Shown here piece by piece: positions 1-6,080 of a stretch of 7,130 nt of DNA. The translations under genes and the position numbers were made by a program. Position 1 is the first letter of the stretch, and every line of letters begins with the position of its first letter. Below the pieces are notes generated by a model. That model did no database searches and had not been told where the DNA came from. It saw nothing but the letters and a program-made list of their open reading frames with translations. Source of the DNA: CAZMLC01 sp964567125 (lineage in GTDB: Bacteria; Verrucomicrobiota; Kiritimatiellia; RFP12; UBA1067); the NCBI GenBank assembly GCA_964567125.1, contig CAZMLC010000106.1, positions 1 through 7,130 on the forward strand, in the 5' to 3' direction.

Positions 1-27
1 TGTCGAATCTCCGCATGGTGCAAGGTG

Positions 28-56
28 TTGACCCTTGTTGAGGAAAGCGGTATACT
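28..56 (+). promoter_or_regulatory. Sigma70-type promoter for the five-gene unit
   Basis: TTGACC at 28-33 and TATACT at 51-56 are separated by exactly 17 bp. Each box matches five of six consensus positions. Transcription would start near 62-64, leaving a 5' leader of about 60 nt before the first ATG at 124. I see no strong hairpin or riboswitch-like fold in that leader. The upstream 27 bases hold no recognisable gene end. Confidence 0.7.
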
Positions 57-123
57 CTCAACACTATTGATGCATGCCTTGTGGTTTTGCAGGTTCGAAT
101 TACAGTGAGAAGGGAAATTTTCC

Positions 124-1185
124 ATGATTCAAACGACTCGACCCCCCATCCGCGTGGGAATAGCAGGCTTAGGACGGGCTGGACTGGAGACGCACTGTCC
201 CCAGCTCGAGTTGTACCCCAATTTGTTCAAGATCACGGCGGTCTGTGATCCGCTGAAGGAACGCCGCGACATGGCTGTGGCCCGCTATCCGCTGGTGCGC
301 AGTTATCGGCGGTATGAGGATTTGCTGGCGGATTCCGAAGTGGAACTGATTGTGATCGCGACGCGTTCGGACGACCATGACCAGATGGCGATGCAGGCGC
401 TGAAGCTGCAGAAATGGGTGCTGGTTGAGCGGCCCTTCTGCACGGATTACGATGAGGCTACAGTGCTGCGCGCGGCTTCGATCAAGGCGGGAAATCGTCT
501 GCTGGTCTTTCATAACTACCGGTGGGAGCCGGCCTTCATGCAGGTGAAGGAGGTCATGACCGCACCGGAACTGGGCGAGATTTATGACATCAAGATCCGG
601 CGTGGATGCTATGAACGCCGAGATGATTGGCAGGCGGTGAAGCGGTGCGGCGGCGGTGCTGCGCTGCAATACGGTACAGCCTTTCTGGATCAGGCGCTGG
701 ATCTGCTGCATGTCCAGCCGGTCAAAATTTGGGCGGACTTTAAACGCGTTGCGGCCATGGGCGATGCCGAGGACTATTTCCGCATTATCCTCAAGAGTCT
801 GGCTGGCGTTACGGTCGATTTGGAAATTTCAGGCGGCCGCGTGGGTACTCCACCGCTCTTCGTGGTGACCGGTACAAAGGGTGAGTTCACGCTGCATGAA
901 GGGGCGGATCATGGCATCTTGCGCTATCTGAATCCCAAGCAGAAGCTGGCGCGCCGCCGGTCGAGCGTGCGCACACCGCCGTTGCTCAGCGAGACCACGC
1001 CTGAAAAGATCGACTGGATTGAAAAGAAAATCAGTGTTGCACCGCGCGGTGCAGGGATGACCATGGTCTGGGAGCATGTTTTCAACAATGTGCGTGAAAA
1101 TAAGCCCTTTCCTGTTCCCCTGGACGCATCGATCGAAGTGATGCGGATCATCTCCCTGGTCAAGAAGGAAAGCCTTTTTGCTTAA
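124..1185 (+). CDS. Gfo/Idh/MocA-family oxidoreductase-like protein with substituted catalytic residues
   Basis: This 353-residue protein has the usual length and layout of the Gfo/Idh/MocA family, NAD(P)-dependent sugar and polyol dehydrogenases of the cytoplasm. The Rossmann motif GIAGLGRAG lies at residues 12-20 and the acidic end of the second strand is CDP at 40-42. The C-terminal substrate domain begins near residue 130, with the GGG turn at 176-178. What is odd is the active site. The family's EKP motif is ERP at 102-104, so the lysine is arginine. The DxxxH pair is Gln182 and Ala186 in LQYGTAFLD. Cofactor binding therefore looks intact while classical hydride-transfer catalysis is doubtful. 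It could be a divergent enzyme or a non-catalytic NAD sensor; the substrate cannot be predicted. The start is set by ATG 124 with a purine-rich AGAAGGG about 10 nt upstream. It is the first gene after the promoter, 20 bp before the potassium-channel gene. Confidence 0.88.
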   Translation: MIQTTRPPIRVGIAGLGRAGLETHCPQLELYPNLFKITAVCDPLKERRDMAVARYPLVRSYRRYEDLLADSEVELIVIATRSDDHDQMAMQALKLQKWVLVERPFCTDYDEATVLRAASIKAGNRLLVFHNYRWEPAFMQVKEVMTAPELGEIYDIKIRRGCYERRDDWQAVKRCGGGAALQYGTAFLDQALDLLHVQPVKIWADFKRVAAMGDAEDYFRIILKSLAGVTVDLEISGGRVGTPPLFVVTGTKGEFTLHEGADHGILRYLNPKQKLARRRSSVRTPPLLSETTPEKIDWIEKKISVAPRGAGMTMVWEHVFNNVRENKPFPVPLDASIEVMRIISLVKKESLFA

Positions 1186-1192
1186 CGGTCGC

Positions 1193-1199
1193 AAAAAGG
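1193..1199 (+). promoter_or_regulatory. Ribosome binding site deciding the KtrB start
   Basis: AAAAAGG ends 6 nt before ATG 1206. A TTG at 1200 is also in frame but lies directly against this site with no spacer, so ATG 1206 is the better start. Confidence 0.6.
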
Positions 1200-1205
1200 T
1201 TGATC

Positions 1206-1934
1206 ATGCGTAGAAACACCAAGAACGAAAGTTTGTTGCGTCGGCTGAGCCCGCAGGCGTGGATGGCGCTGGGGTTTATCTCTTGCATTCTGATCGGCGC
1301 CTGCTTGCTCTCGCTCCCGATTTCGTCGTCGGGCAGACGTGAACTCGGTATTGTCGACATGCTNNNNNNNNNNNNNNNNNNNNNNNNNNNNNNNNNNNNN
1401 NNNNNNNNNNNNNNNNNNNNNNNNNNNNNNNNNNNNNNNNNNNNNNNNNNNNNNNNNNNNNNNTACCTGACCGAAATCCTCATGGTGATTGGAGGTTCGC
1501 CGGGGTCTGCCGCCGGCGGCATGAAGACGACGACGCTGGTGGTGCTGTGCATGACGATCCTGGCGATGTGCCGGGGACGTCCGGAAACCGTGATTTTCTC
1601 GCGAACCATCACGCAGTCGATCGTCCGCGAGGCGATTGTGATCTGCTTGCTCACCGTGCTGGTGATCGTGTGTGCATACGGCGTGTTGCTCTCGACAGAA
1701 TCACCGCTTCCGCTCGGTGCGCCGGAAAAGTTGTTTTTCGAGACGATTTCAGCGACGGCTACGGCCGGGCTCTCCATTGATTATACGTCCAATCTGACGG
1801 CCTGGGGCCGCTGCGTGATCATTGTGTGCATGTATTTGGGCCGTCTCGGTCCGATTGTGATTGCCATGCTGATCGGCAAGGATTTTCTTAAGCAGCGCAT
1901 CCGTTACCCGGAAGAGGAAATTGTTGTCGGGTAA
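1206..1934 (+). CDS. KtrB/TrkH-type potassium uptake channel subunit, interrupted by an assembly gap
   Basis: TrkH/KtrB proteins are inner-membrane K+ translocating subunits built of four pore-loop repeats. Before the gap, 52 residues resemble the family N-terminus: a LSPQAWMALGF segment, a first membrane helix, LSLPISSSG, then GIVDM leading to the first pore. After the gap, 156 residues carry the intramembrane gating-loop signature GGSPGSAAGGMKTTT, a helix, the last pore repeat with filter-like TAGLS (family TVGLS), and the closing MYLGRLGP motif. Family members are usually about 440-480 residues, so some 230-270 residues are missing, far more than the 100 N can encode. The apparently open frame across the gap is not evidence of the true length. 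The usual partner, a KtrA/TrkA RCK protein, is not seen in the window. The gene lies between the Gfo/Idh/MocA-like gene and metY. TrkH and KtrB cannot be told apart here, though the short N-terminus favours KtrB. Confidence 0.85.
   Translation: MRRNTKNESLLRRLSPQAWMALGFISCILIGACLLSLPISSSGRRELGIVDMXXXXXXXXXXXXXXXXXXXXXXXXXXXXXXXXXXYLTEILMVIGGSPGSAAGGMKTTTLVVLCMTILAMCRGRPETVIFSRTITQSIVREAIVICLLTVLVIVCAYGVLLSTESPLPLGAPEKLFFETISATATAGLSIDYTSNLTAWGRCVIIVCMYLGRLGPIVIAMLIGKDFLKQRIRYPEEEIVVG
1364..1463. other. Assembly gap of 100 N
   Basis: Exactly 100 consecutive N bases sit inside the potassium-channel gene. This is the conventional placeholder for a scaffold gap of unknown length. From the length of the protein family, the real missing sequence is probably about 0.7-0.8 kb. 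Confidence 0.97.
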
Positions 1935-1976
1935 GGACGGACGCGCACGATCTGAAAAGGAAAGAGAGAGGAAGAC

Positions 1977-3251
1977 ATGAAACAGCATCTGGATACCGTC
2001 TGTGTGCAGGCCGGTTGGAAACCGAAAAATGGCGAGCCGCGCGTGCTGCCGATTTTTCAAAGCACGACGTTTTTATACGACAGCACCGAACATGTCGGCG
2101 ACCTCTTCGATCTGAAGGCACCTGGCCATTTTTACACGCGCCTAAGCAATCCGACCGCCGAGGCGGTGGAGACCAAACTCGCGGCGCTGGAGGGCGGCGT
2201 CGGCGCGCTGATGACTTCGTCGGGCCAGGCGGCTTCGATGATTGCGGTGCTCACGCTGTGCAACTCCGGCGATCATTTTGTGGCGGTGAGTGCCCTTTAC
2301 GGTGGGACCGTGAATCTCTTCAACGTGACGCTGAAGAAATTGGGAGTGGACGTGACCTTTATTGATCCGAATGCTTCCGAGCAGGAGATCCAGGCTGCGA
2401 TTCGCCCGAACACGAAGGCGATTTTCGGCGAGACGATCGCAAATCCCGCGCTCGTGGTGCTGGACATTGAGCGCTTCGCCAAAATCGCGCATGCGAATCA
2501 GATCCCGCTGATCGTTGACAATACCTTCCCGACACCGATCCTCTGCCGCCCCTTTGAATTCGGTGCGGATATCGTCGTACATTCCACGTCGAAATATCTG
2601 GATGGCCATGCCGTGGCGCTGGGCGGCATGATCGTCGATAGCGGCAAATTCGATTGGAAGGCGAGCGGCAAGTTCCCTGAATTCACGACGCCCGATGCAT
2701 CGTATCACGGGCTTGTCTATACGGAAACCTTCGGTGCGGCGGCGTTCATCGTCAAAGCCCGCGTGCAGCTGATGCGCGATATGGGAAGCGCGCCTTCGCC
2801 GATGAATGCATTCCTGCTCAATCTGGGCATGGAGACGGTTCACCTGCGCATGGAGCGGCACTGCCGCAATGCGGAACGCGTGGCGGCTTTTCTGGAGAAG
2901 CATCCGCACGTGGCATGGGTCAACTATCCGGGCCTGCCGTCGTCAAAGGACTACGCGCTGGCGCAGAAATACCTGCCGAACGGATGCTGCGGCGTGATTA
3001 TCGCTGGCATCCGGGGCGGACGCGAAGGCGCGGTCCGTTTTATGGACAATCTGAAGATGGCGGGGATCGTGGTGCATGTCGCGGATGCGCGTACCTGCGT
3101 GCTGCATCCTGCGAGCGCTACGCATCGTCAGCTGTCCGACGAACAGCTGGTTGCCGCCGGTATCTCGCCTGAATTGGTGCGCATCTCGGTCGGCATCGAG
3201 CATGTGGACGACATCATTGCGGATATGGAGCAGGCGTTGGCTAAGGTCTAG
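1977..3251 (+). CDS. metY: O-acetylhomoserine sulfhydrylase (MetY), PLP-dependent
   Basis: This cytoplasmic enzyme of the Cys/Met-metabolism PLP family (fold type I) converts O-acetylhomoserine and sulfide to homocysteine and acetate, the direct sulfhydrylation route to methionine. At 424 residues it has the MetY length. Visible landmarks are YTRLSNPT at 53-60 (Tyr and Arg contact the PLP phosphate of the neighbouring subunit), the SSGQAA turn at 81-86, Tyr108 that stacks on the cofactor, Asp181 in VDNTF that pairs with the pyridine nitrogen, Lys206 in HSTSKYLDGH as Schiff-base lysine, and Arg402 in VRISVGIEH binding the substrate carboxylate. The HxYTRLSNPT and HGLVYTETFG segments favour MetY over MetB, MetC or MetZ. 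Start ATG 1977 follows GAGAGG by 5 nt. The 42-bp gap upstream has no promoter and is too short for a SAM riboswitch, so expression probably depends on the upstream promoter. No metX is nearby. Confidence 0.93.
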   Translation: MKQHLDTVCVQAGWKPKNGEPRVLPIFQSTTFLYDSTEHVGDLFDLKAPGHFYTRLSNPTAEAVETKLAALEGGVGALMTSSGQAASMIAVLTLCNSGDHFVAVSALYGGTVNLFNVTLKKLGVDVTFIDPNASEQEIQAAIRPNTKAIFGETIANPALVVLDIERFAKIAHANQIPLIVDNTFPTPILCRPFEFGADIVVHSTSKYLDGHAVALGGMIVDSGKFDWKASGKFPEFTTPDASYHGLVYTETFGAAAFIVKARVQLMRDMGSAPSPMNAFLLNLGMETVHLRMERHCRNAERVAAFLEKHPHVAWVNYPGLPSSKDYALAQKYLPNGCCGVIIAGIRGGREGAVRFMDNLKMAGIVVHVADARTCVLHPASATHRQLSDEQLVAAGISPELVRISVGIEHVDDIIADMEQALAKV

Positions 3252-3301
3252 CGCACACGCGCGTCTCTTCGGTCTGCCATCGTTCAAACATAAGGAGTTT
3301 T

Positions 3302-3862
3302 ATGTATTACGAGCTATCTGAGACTGTGCAGGCGCGCATCAGCGCGGAACTGGATGCCGGAGAGAGCGTACGCTGGGCGGATCAGCCTGTGCCGACGTTT
3401 TTTTCGATCACGTCGGTTGCGCCTTTTCTCTTCGCGATCCCCTGGACGGCGTTTGCGCTGTTCTGGATCTGCGGGGCAAGCGGATTCAAGATGCCTGATT
3501 TTTCAAAGGGAGGTTTCGGCCTCTTTCCGCTTTTCGGTCTGCCCTTCGTCTTCATCGGCATTTATCTGCTGACTGCGCCGTTGCGCGATTACTGGCGCAT
3601 GACGAAGACAATTTATGTGGTGACCAACAAACGTGCGATCATCATCGGACGCGACGTACGCAGCTTCTTGCCGAAACAGTTGGAAAATTGCGTGCGGCGC
3701 GATCGGCGTAACGATCGGGGCGATGTGTTGTTTGACGACCTGCCTTGGGCGGTTACGTTAGCAGAACGTCGGAACACTGCGGTTTTGCCGCGGGGCTTTA
3801 TCAATGTACGCAATCCGCGCGAGGTCGAACGGCAGGTCCGTTCTCTGGCCCAGGGACAATAA
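3302..3862 (+). CDS. Two-helix membrane protein with bacterial PH-like domain
   Basis: This 186-residue protein has a short cytosolic N-terminus ending in a VRWADQP motif (23-29), which in this family precedes the first helix. It has two hydrophobic segments at about 36-60 and 72-93. A C-terminal domain then begins with IYVVTNKRAIII (104-115). The pattern Y-x-x-T-x-x-R-hydrophobic strand, followed by a glycine-aspartate turn before VLFDD (142-146), is that of bacterial PH (bPH) domains in membrane proteins of the YdbT/YdbS kind. The role is unknown; such proteins sit in the inner membrane with the PH-like domain in the cytoplasm. AAGGAG at 3292-3297 is 4 nt before the ATG, a strong ribosome site. 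It lies 50 bp after metY and 19 bp before the Tat oxidoreductase, probably in the same transcript. The fold call is by pattern only. Confidence 0.8.
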   Translation: MYYELSETVQARISAELDAGESVRWADQPVPTFFSITSVAPFLFAIPWTAFALFWICGASGFKMPDFSKGGFGLFPLFGLPFVFIGIYLLTAPLRDYWRMTKTIYVVTNKRAIIIGRDVRSFLPKQLENCVRRDRRNDRGDVLFDDLPWAVTLAERRNTAVLPRGFINVRNPREVERQVRSLAQGQ

Positions 3863-3867
3863 CCCGC

Positions 3868-3873
3868 GAGGAG
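3868..3873 (+). promoter_or_regulatory. Ribosome binding site deciding the Tat oxidoreductase start
   Basis: GAGGAG lies 8 nt before ATG 3882. An in-frame ATG at 3804 would overlap the previous gene by 59 bp and put 26 residues ahead of the twin-arginine motif, so 3882 is preferred. Confidence 0.75.
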
Positions 3874-3881
3874 ACCTTGGC

Positions 3882-5264
3882 ATGCACGTTTCGCGTCGTT
3901 CCTTTTTCAGCGGCAGTGCATTGGCTGCGGCGGGTAGTTGTGCGCCGGCTTTGGCCGCAACAGCGCCGACGTTACCGACGTTCCAGACGTGCGACGTCTG
4001 CGTGCTGGGAGGCAGCGCGACCGGTGTTTTCGCCGCTGTCCGTGCGGCACGGCTCGGCGCGCGCGTTGCGCTGGTTGAAAAGACAAACGCCTTTGGCGGC
4101 GTCGCGACGAACAGTCTCGTCAATGTCTGGCACTCCCTGTTTGACAACACCTTCCAACATCAGATTATCGGCGGTTTGACGCAGGAGGTCATGGAGCGTC
4201 TGAAAAAACGCGATGTTGTGCGCGTCGTGGAAAAGAATGCAAGCAACGGCTTTATCTTCAACTCGCAGGAATTGAAGATTGAACTCGATGAACTGATTCT
4301 CGAAAGCAAGACGATCAAACCGTATCTGCACACGCTCTTTTCCGAACCCTATTTTGAAGAAGGACAGTTGGTCGGTGTAATCGTGGATAACAAATCCGGA
4401 CGCGGCGTGATTCGCGCGCAGATGTTCGTCGATGCGACGGGCGACGGCGATCTCTGCCATCGGCTCAATGTGCCGAGTTATACCTATGACCAGATGCAGC
4501 CGCCGACCATGTGTGCGCATTTCAGCAATTTCAACGCGCATGATTTTACCGCGCTCTACACCGTGCATGCCGCTGAGGTCGGCTTGCCCGCCGGCTTTTT
4601 CTGGGGCAATCAGATTCCGGGAAGCGCTGATTACATGATGGCTGGGACGCGCGTCTATGGCCGCAACTGTGCGAATGCTGACGACCTGACCGCAGCCGAG
4701 ATGGAAGGTCGTCGGCAGGTGCGGCTCTTGCAGGAGCTTACGCGCAAGTATGGCAAGCAGGCGCTGGGACTGACCGCGTTGCCGGCCATGATCGGGATCC
4801 GCGATACGCGGCACATTAGATGCCAGCATCAGCTGACAGATCAGGAAGCCATGAACGGCGCGGCGTTTGCCGATACGATCGCCAGAGGATCCTACCGCTT
4901 TGATCTTCACCATCAGGAAAAACCGGGGTTGACTTTCTACTACCTGGATGGACGCAAGGAGTATCACTGTCCAGGTAAACGCGTTCAGCGCGAGCGCTGG
5001 CGTGAGGCCGAGGGCGCGGCCACGTATTATCAGATTCCGCTGCGTTCGCTTTTGCCGCAGGGACAGCGCAATGTGATCGTGGCAGGCCGCATGCTTGACG
5101 CGGAAAAACTGGCCTTTTCCGGCGTGCGCGTGATGGTCAACATGAACCAGCTCGGCGAGGCGGCTGGCGTAGCGTGTGTCGTGGCGATGCAAAACAAGCA
5201 GCCGATCGGTGCGGACGTTCTCGCGATCCAGAAAGCCTTGCGCGCGGGCGGCTCGCTGATCTAG
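3882..5264 (+). CDS. Tat-exported FAD-dependent oxidoreductase (FAD_oxidored family)
   Basis: The 460-residue product begins with a twin-arginine signal: SRRSFF at 4-9, a small-residue hydrophobic stretch to about 20, and a likely cleavage near ALA at 23-25. A folded, FAD-loaded protein would thus be exported to the periplasm or the outer face of the membrane. The mature part opens with the dinucleotide motif VLGGSATG (41-48) and the acidic ribose binder VEK (65-67). FGGVATNSLV (71-80) resembles the FAD pyrophosphate loop. A second FAD motif, VDATGDGD (183-190), and the C-terminal IPLRSLLP (385-392), VAGRMLD (400-406) and LGEAAGVA (424-431) are typical of the FAD-dependent oxidoreductase family related to fumarate reductase/GidA-like proteins. 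The IRDTRHI stretch (306-312) corresponds to the family's R-x-S/T-R motif. The electron partner and substrate are unknown; no cytochrome or heme motif CxxCH is present. It is the last gene of the five-gene unit, 19 bp after the bPH gene. Confidence 0.88.
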   Translation: MHVSRRSFFSGSALAAAGSCAPALAATAPTLPTFQTCDVCVLGGSATGVFAAVRAARLGARVALVEKTNAFGGVATNSLVNVWHSLFDNTFQHQIIGGLTQEVMERLKKRDVVRVVEKNASNGFIFNSQELKIELDELILESKTIKPYLHTLFSEPYFEEGQLVGVIVDNKSGRGVIRAQMFVDATGDGDLCHRLNVPSYTYDQMQPPTMCAHFSNFNAHDFTALYTVHAAEVGLPAGFFWGNQIPGSADYMMAGTRVYGRNCANADDLTAAEMEGRRQVRLLQELTRKYGKQALGLTALPAMIGIRDTRHIRCQHQLTDQEAMNGAAFADTIARGSYRFDLHHQEKPGLTFYYLDGRKEYHCPGKRVQRERWREAEGAATYYQIPLRSLLPQGQRNVIVAGRMLDAEKLAFSGVRVMVNMNQLGEAAGVACVVAMQNKQPIGADVLAIQKALRAGGSLI

Positions 5265-5285
5265 GTGCACAGCGCCACGCATCCA

Positions 5286-5317
5286 TTGACATCCGCCGTT
5301 CATGTTGATACTGTAAT
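5286..5317 (+). promoter_or_regulatory. Candidate promoter for the mazEF-type module
   Basis: A perfect -35 box TTGACA is at 5286-5291. The -10 box is ambiguous: TACTGT at 5309-5314 has the ideal 17-bp spacer but only three matches, GATACT at 5307-5312 has four matches with 15 bp, and TGTAAT at 5312-5317 has five matches with 20 bp. All would start transcription just ahead of the antitoxin ribosome site. Confidence 0.5.
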
Positions 5318-5326
5318 TACATGTAA
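5312..5326 (+). promoter_or_regulatory. Operator-like array TGTAA/TTACA/TGTAA
   Basis: Three contiguous 5-bp units, TGTAA, its inverse TTACA and TGTAA again, fill 15 bp with no spacer. They make one perfect 10-bp palindrome (5312-5321) and a second overlapping 10-bp dyad with the axis at 5321/5322 (TTACA then TGTAA, 5317-5326). CATGT also occurs twice, at 5301 and 5320. The position over the -10 region and before an AbrB-fold antitoxin gene fits autorepression by MazE or the MazE-MazF complex. Function is inferred. Confidence 0.5.
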
Positions 5327-5343
5327 GCAATTCGGAGGCGATC

Positions 5344-5676
5344 ATGCAAACGATGGAATTGAAGTTGGCTAAAATTGGAAACTCACGGGGAATACGCATT
5401 CCGGCTGATGTTTTGCGCCGCTATGCCTTTACCGATGCTGTGATTATGGTCGAGGGTGTGGACGGTATTCTGTTGCGTCCGAAGAAACAGGGGGATGCAA
5501 AGCTCTCGTGGGCGGAAACAGCAAAGGCCATGGCCGAGGCTGAGGAGTCGTGGTCGGATTGGGATGTGACTGCTTCGGACGGACTTGCCGATCTTGACTG
5601 GCAGGCCTCGCGCGTCGCAGAGGAAAAAGGCAGCGACGGTAAAAAGAAACTTCCTGCGCGTCGGAGGAAGGCGTGA
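5344..5676 (+). CDS. mazE: MazE-type antitoxin with SpoVT/AbrB domain
   Basis: This 110-residue protein is the likely antitoxin of the following MazF-like toxin. Residues 5-47 form a swapped-hairpin AbrB/MazE DNA-binding domain, shown by LAKIGNSRGIRIPADVLRRY (8-27), then an acidic-hydrophobic strand VEGVDGILLRP. The middle region 65-86 is acidic and Trp-rich (EAEESWSDWDV, then DLDW), as expected for the flexible tail that wraps the toxin and blocks its RNA site. The last 12 residues are strongly basic (KKKLPARRRK), unusual after an acidic toxin-binding tail. Together they make it longer than the 82 residues of E. coli MazE. GGAGG at 5334-5338 is 5 nt before ATG 5344; a second in-frame ATG at 5353 is less well placed. 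Its stop overlaps the toxin start. It probably represses its own promoter. Confidence 0.88.
   Translation: MQTMELKLAKIGNSRGIRIPADVLRRYAFTDAVIMVEGVDGILLRPKKQGDAKLSWAETAKAMAEAEESWSDWDVTASDGLADLDWQASRVAEEKGSDGKKKLPARRRKA
5663..5676 (+). promoter_or_regulatory. Ribosome site and GTGA overlap coupling antitoxin to toxin
   Basis: GGAGGAAG at 5663-5670 lies inside the end of the antitoxin gene. GTGA at 5673-5676 holds both the toxin GTG start and the antitoxin TGA stop. This favours coupled translation with the toxin made after, and probably less than, the antitoxin. Confidence 0.75.
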
Positions 5677-5993
5677 AGCGGTACGACATTGTCTGGGCGG
5701 AATTGGACCCTGTACGCGGATCAGAGATCGCGAAGACGCGTCCTGTCGTTATCGTTAGTTTGGATGTTTTAAATGCAGCGTTGACGACAGTGACAGTCTG
5801 CCCGTTGACCAGTCAGTTACATTCTGGATGGCGGTCACGGGTGCACATCCAGTGCGCGGGGCAGCCTGCGGAAATCGCCGTTGATCAGATCCGCACCATC
5901 AGCAAGCAGCGCCTTGGACGTACGCTGGACACCTTGTCCGAAAGCGATGCCGCTGCTTTGCGGCGCGTGATCACCGAGATGTATGGCGAATGA
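5673..5993 (+). CDS. mazF: MazF/PemK-family endoribonuclease toxin
   Basis: MazF/PemK toxins are cytoplasmic ribosome-independent mRNA-cleaving enzymes held inactive by their antitoxin. The 106-residue length is typical. Motifs in order are RYDIVWAELDPVRGSE (3-18, the first beta strands and loop), KTRPVVIVS (21-29) with the conserved catalytic Arg23, and the VCPLTS strand (42-47) with Thr46 at the position of the catalytic threonine of E. coli MazF. AEIAVDQIRTISKQRL (66-81) is the conserved dimer/active-site strand pair and helix, and a C-terminal helix ends at MYGE. No key residue is missing, so the toxin should be active. The start is GTG within the GTGA overlap with the antitoxin stop. The cleavage sequence cannot be predicted from the protein. 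Confidence 0.93.
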   Translation: MKRYDIVWAELDPVRGSEIAKTRPVVIVSLDVLNAALTTVTVCPLTSQLHSGWRSRVHIQCAGQPAEIAVDQIRTISKQRLGRTLDTLSESDAAALRRVITEMYGE

Positions 5994-6020
5994 GGGCGGT
6001 GTTGCGTAGTCCATTAAACA

Positions 6021-6054
6021 AACGAGGTTCACCGCGGAAGCAGTGAACCTCGTT
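6021..6054. terminator. Bidirectional hairpin terminator between convergent genes
   Basis: AACGAGGTTCAC (6021-6032) and GTGAACCTCGTT (6043-6054) form a perfect 12-bp stem with a 10-nt loop. ATGTTTT follows on the + strand and, on the - strand, the stem is followed by TGTTTAAT, so both sides have a U-rich though interrupted tail. It lies 27 bp after the toxin stop and 26 bp beyond the stop of the - strand gene, as expected for a shared terminator. Confidence 0.85.
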
Positions 6055-6080
6055 ATGTTTTAGCGCTGTGTTCCGAAAGC

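Noticed and set aside
1160..1777. Open frame on the - strand spanning the N run
   Set aside because: It is antisense to the potassium-channel gene and open only because N bases cannot create stops.
1935..1976. Possible SAM-type riboswitch or separate promoter before metY
   Set aside because: Only 42 bp are available, with no hairpin or promoter boxes; just a purine-rich ribosome site is visible.
2142..2909. Open frame of about 255 codons on the - strand inside metY
   Set aside because: It is a shadow of the well-supported metY frame, with a low-complexity Arg/His-rich translation and no family resemblance.
5265..5285. Terminator after the five-gene unit
   Set aside because: No stable hairpin with a T tract can be drawn between 5265 and the mazEF promoter, so read-through remains possible.
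3972..5399. Long open frame of about 475 codons on the - strand across the Tat oxidoreductase gene
   Set aside because: It is antisense to a protein with clear FAD and Tat motifs, has an Arg/His-rich composition with no recognisable domain, and results from GC-rich codon bias.
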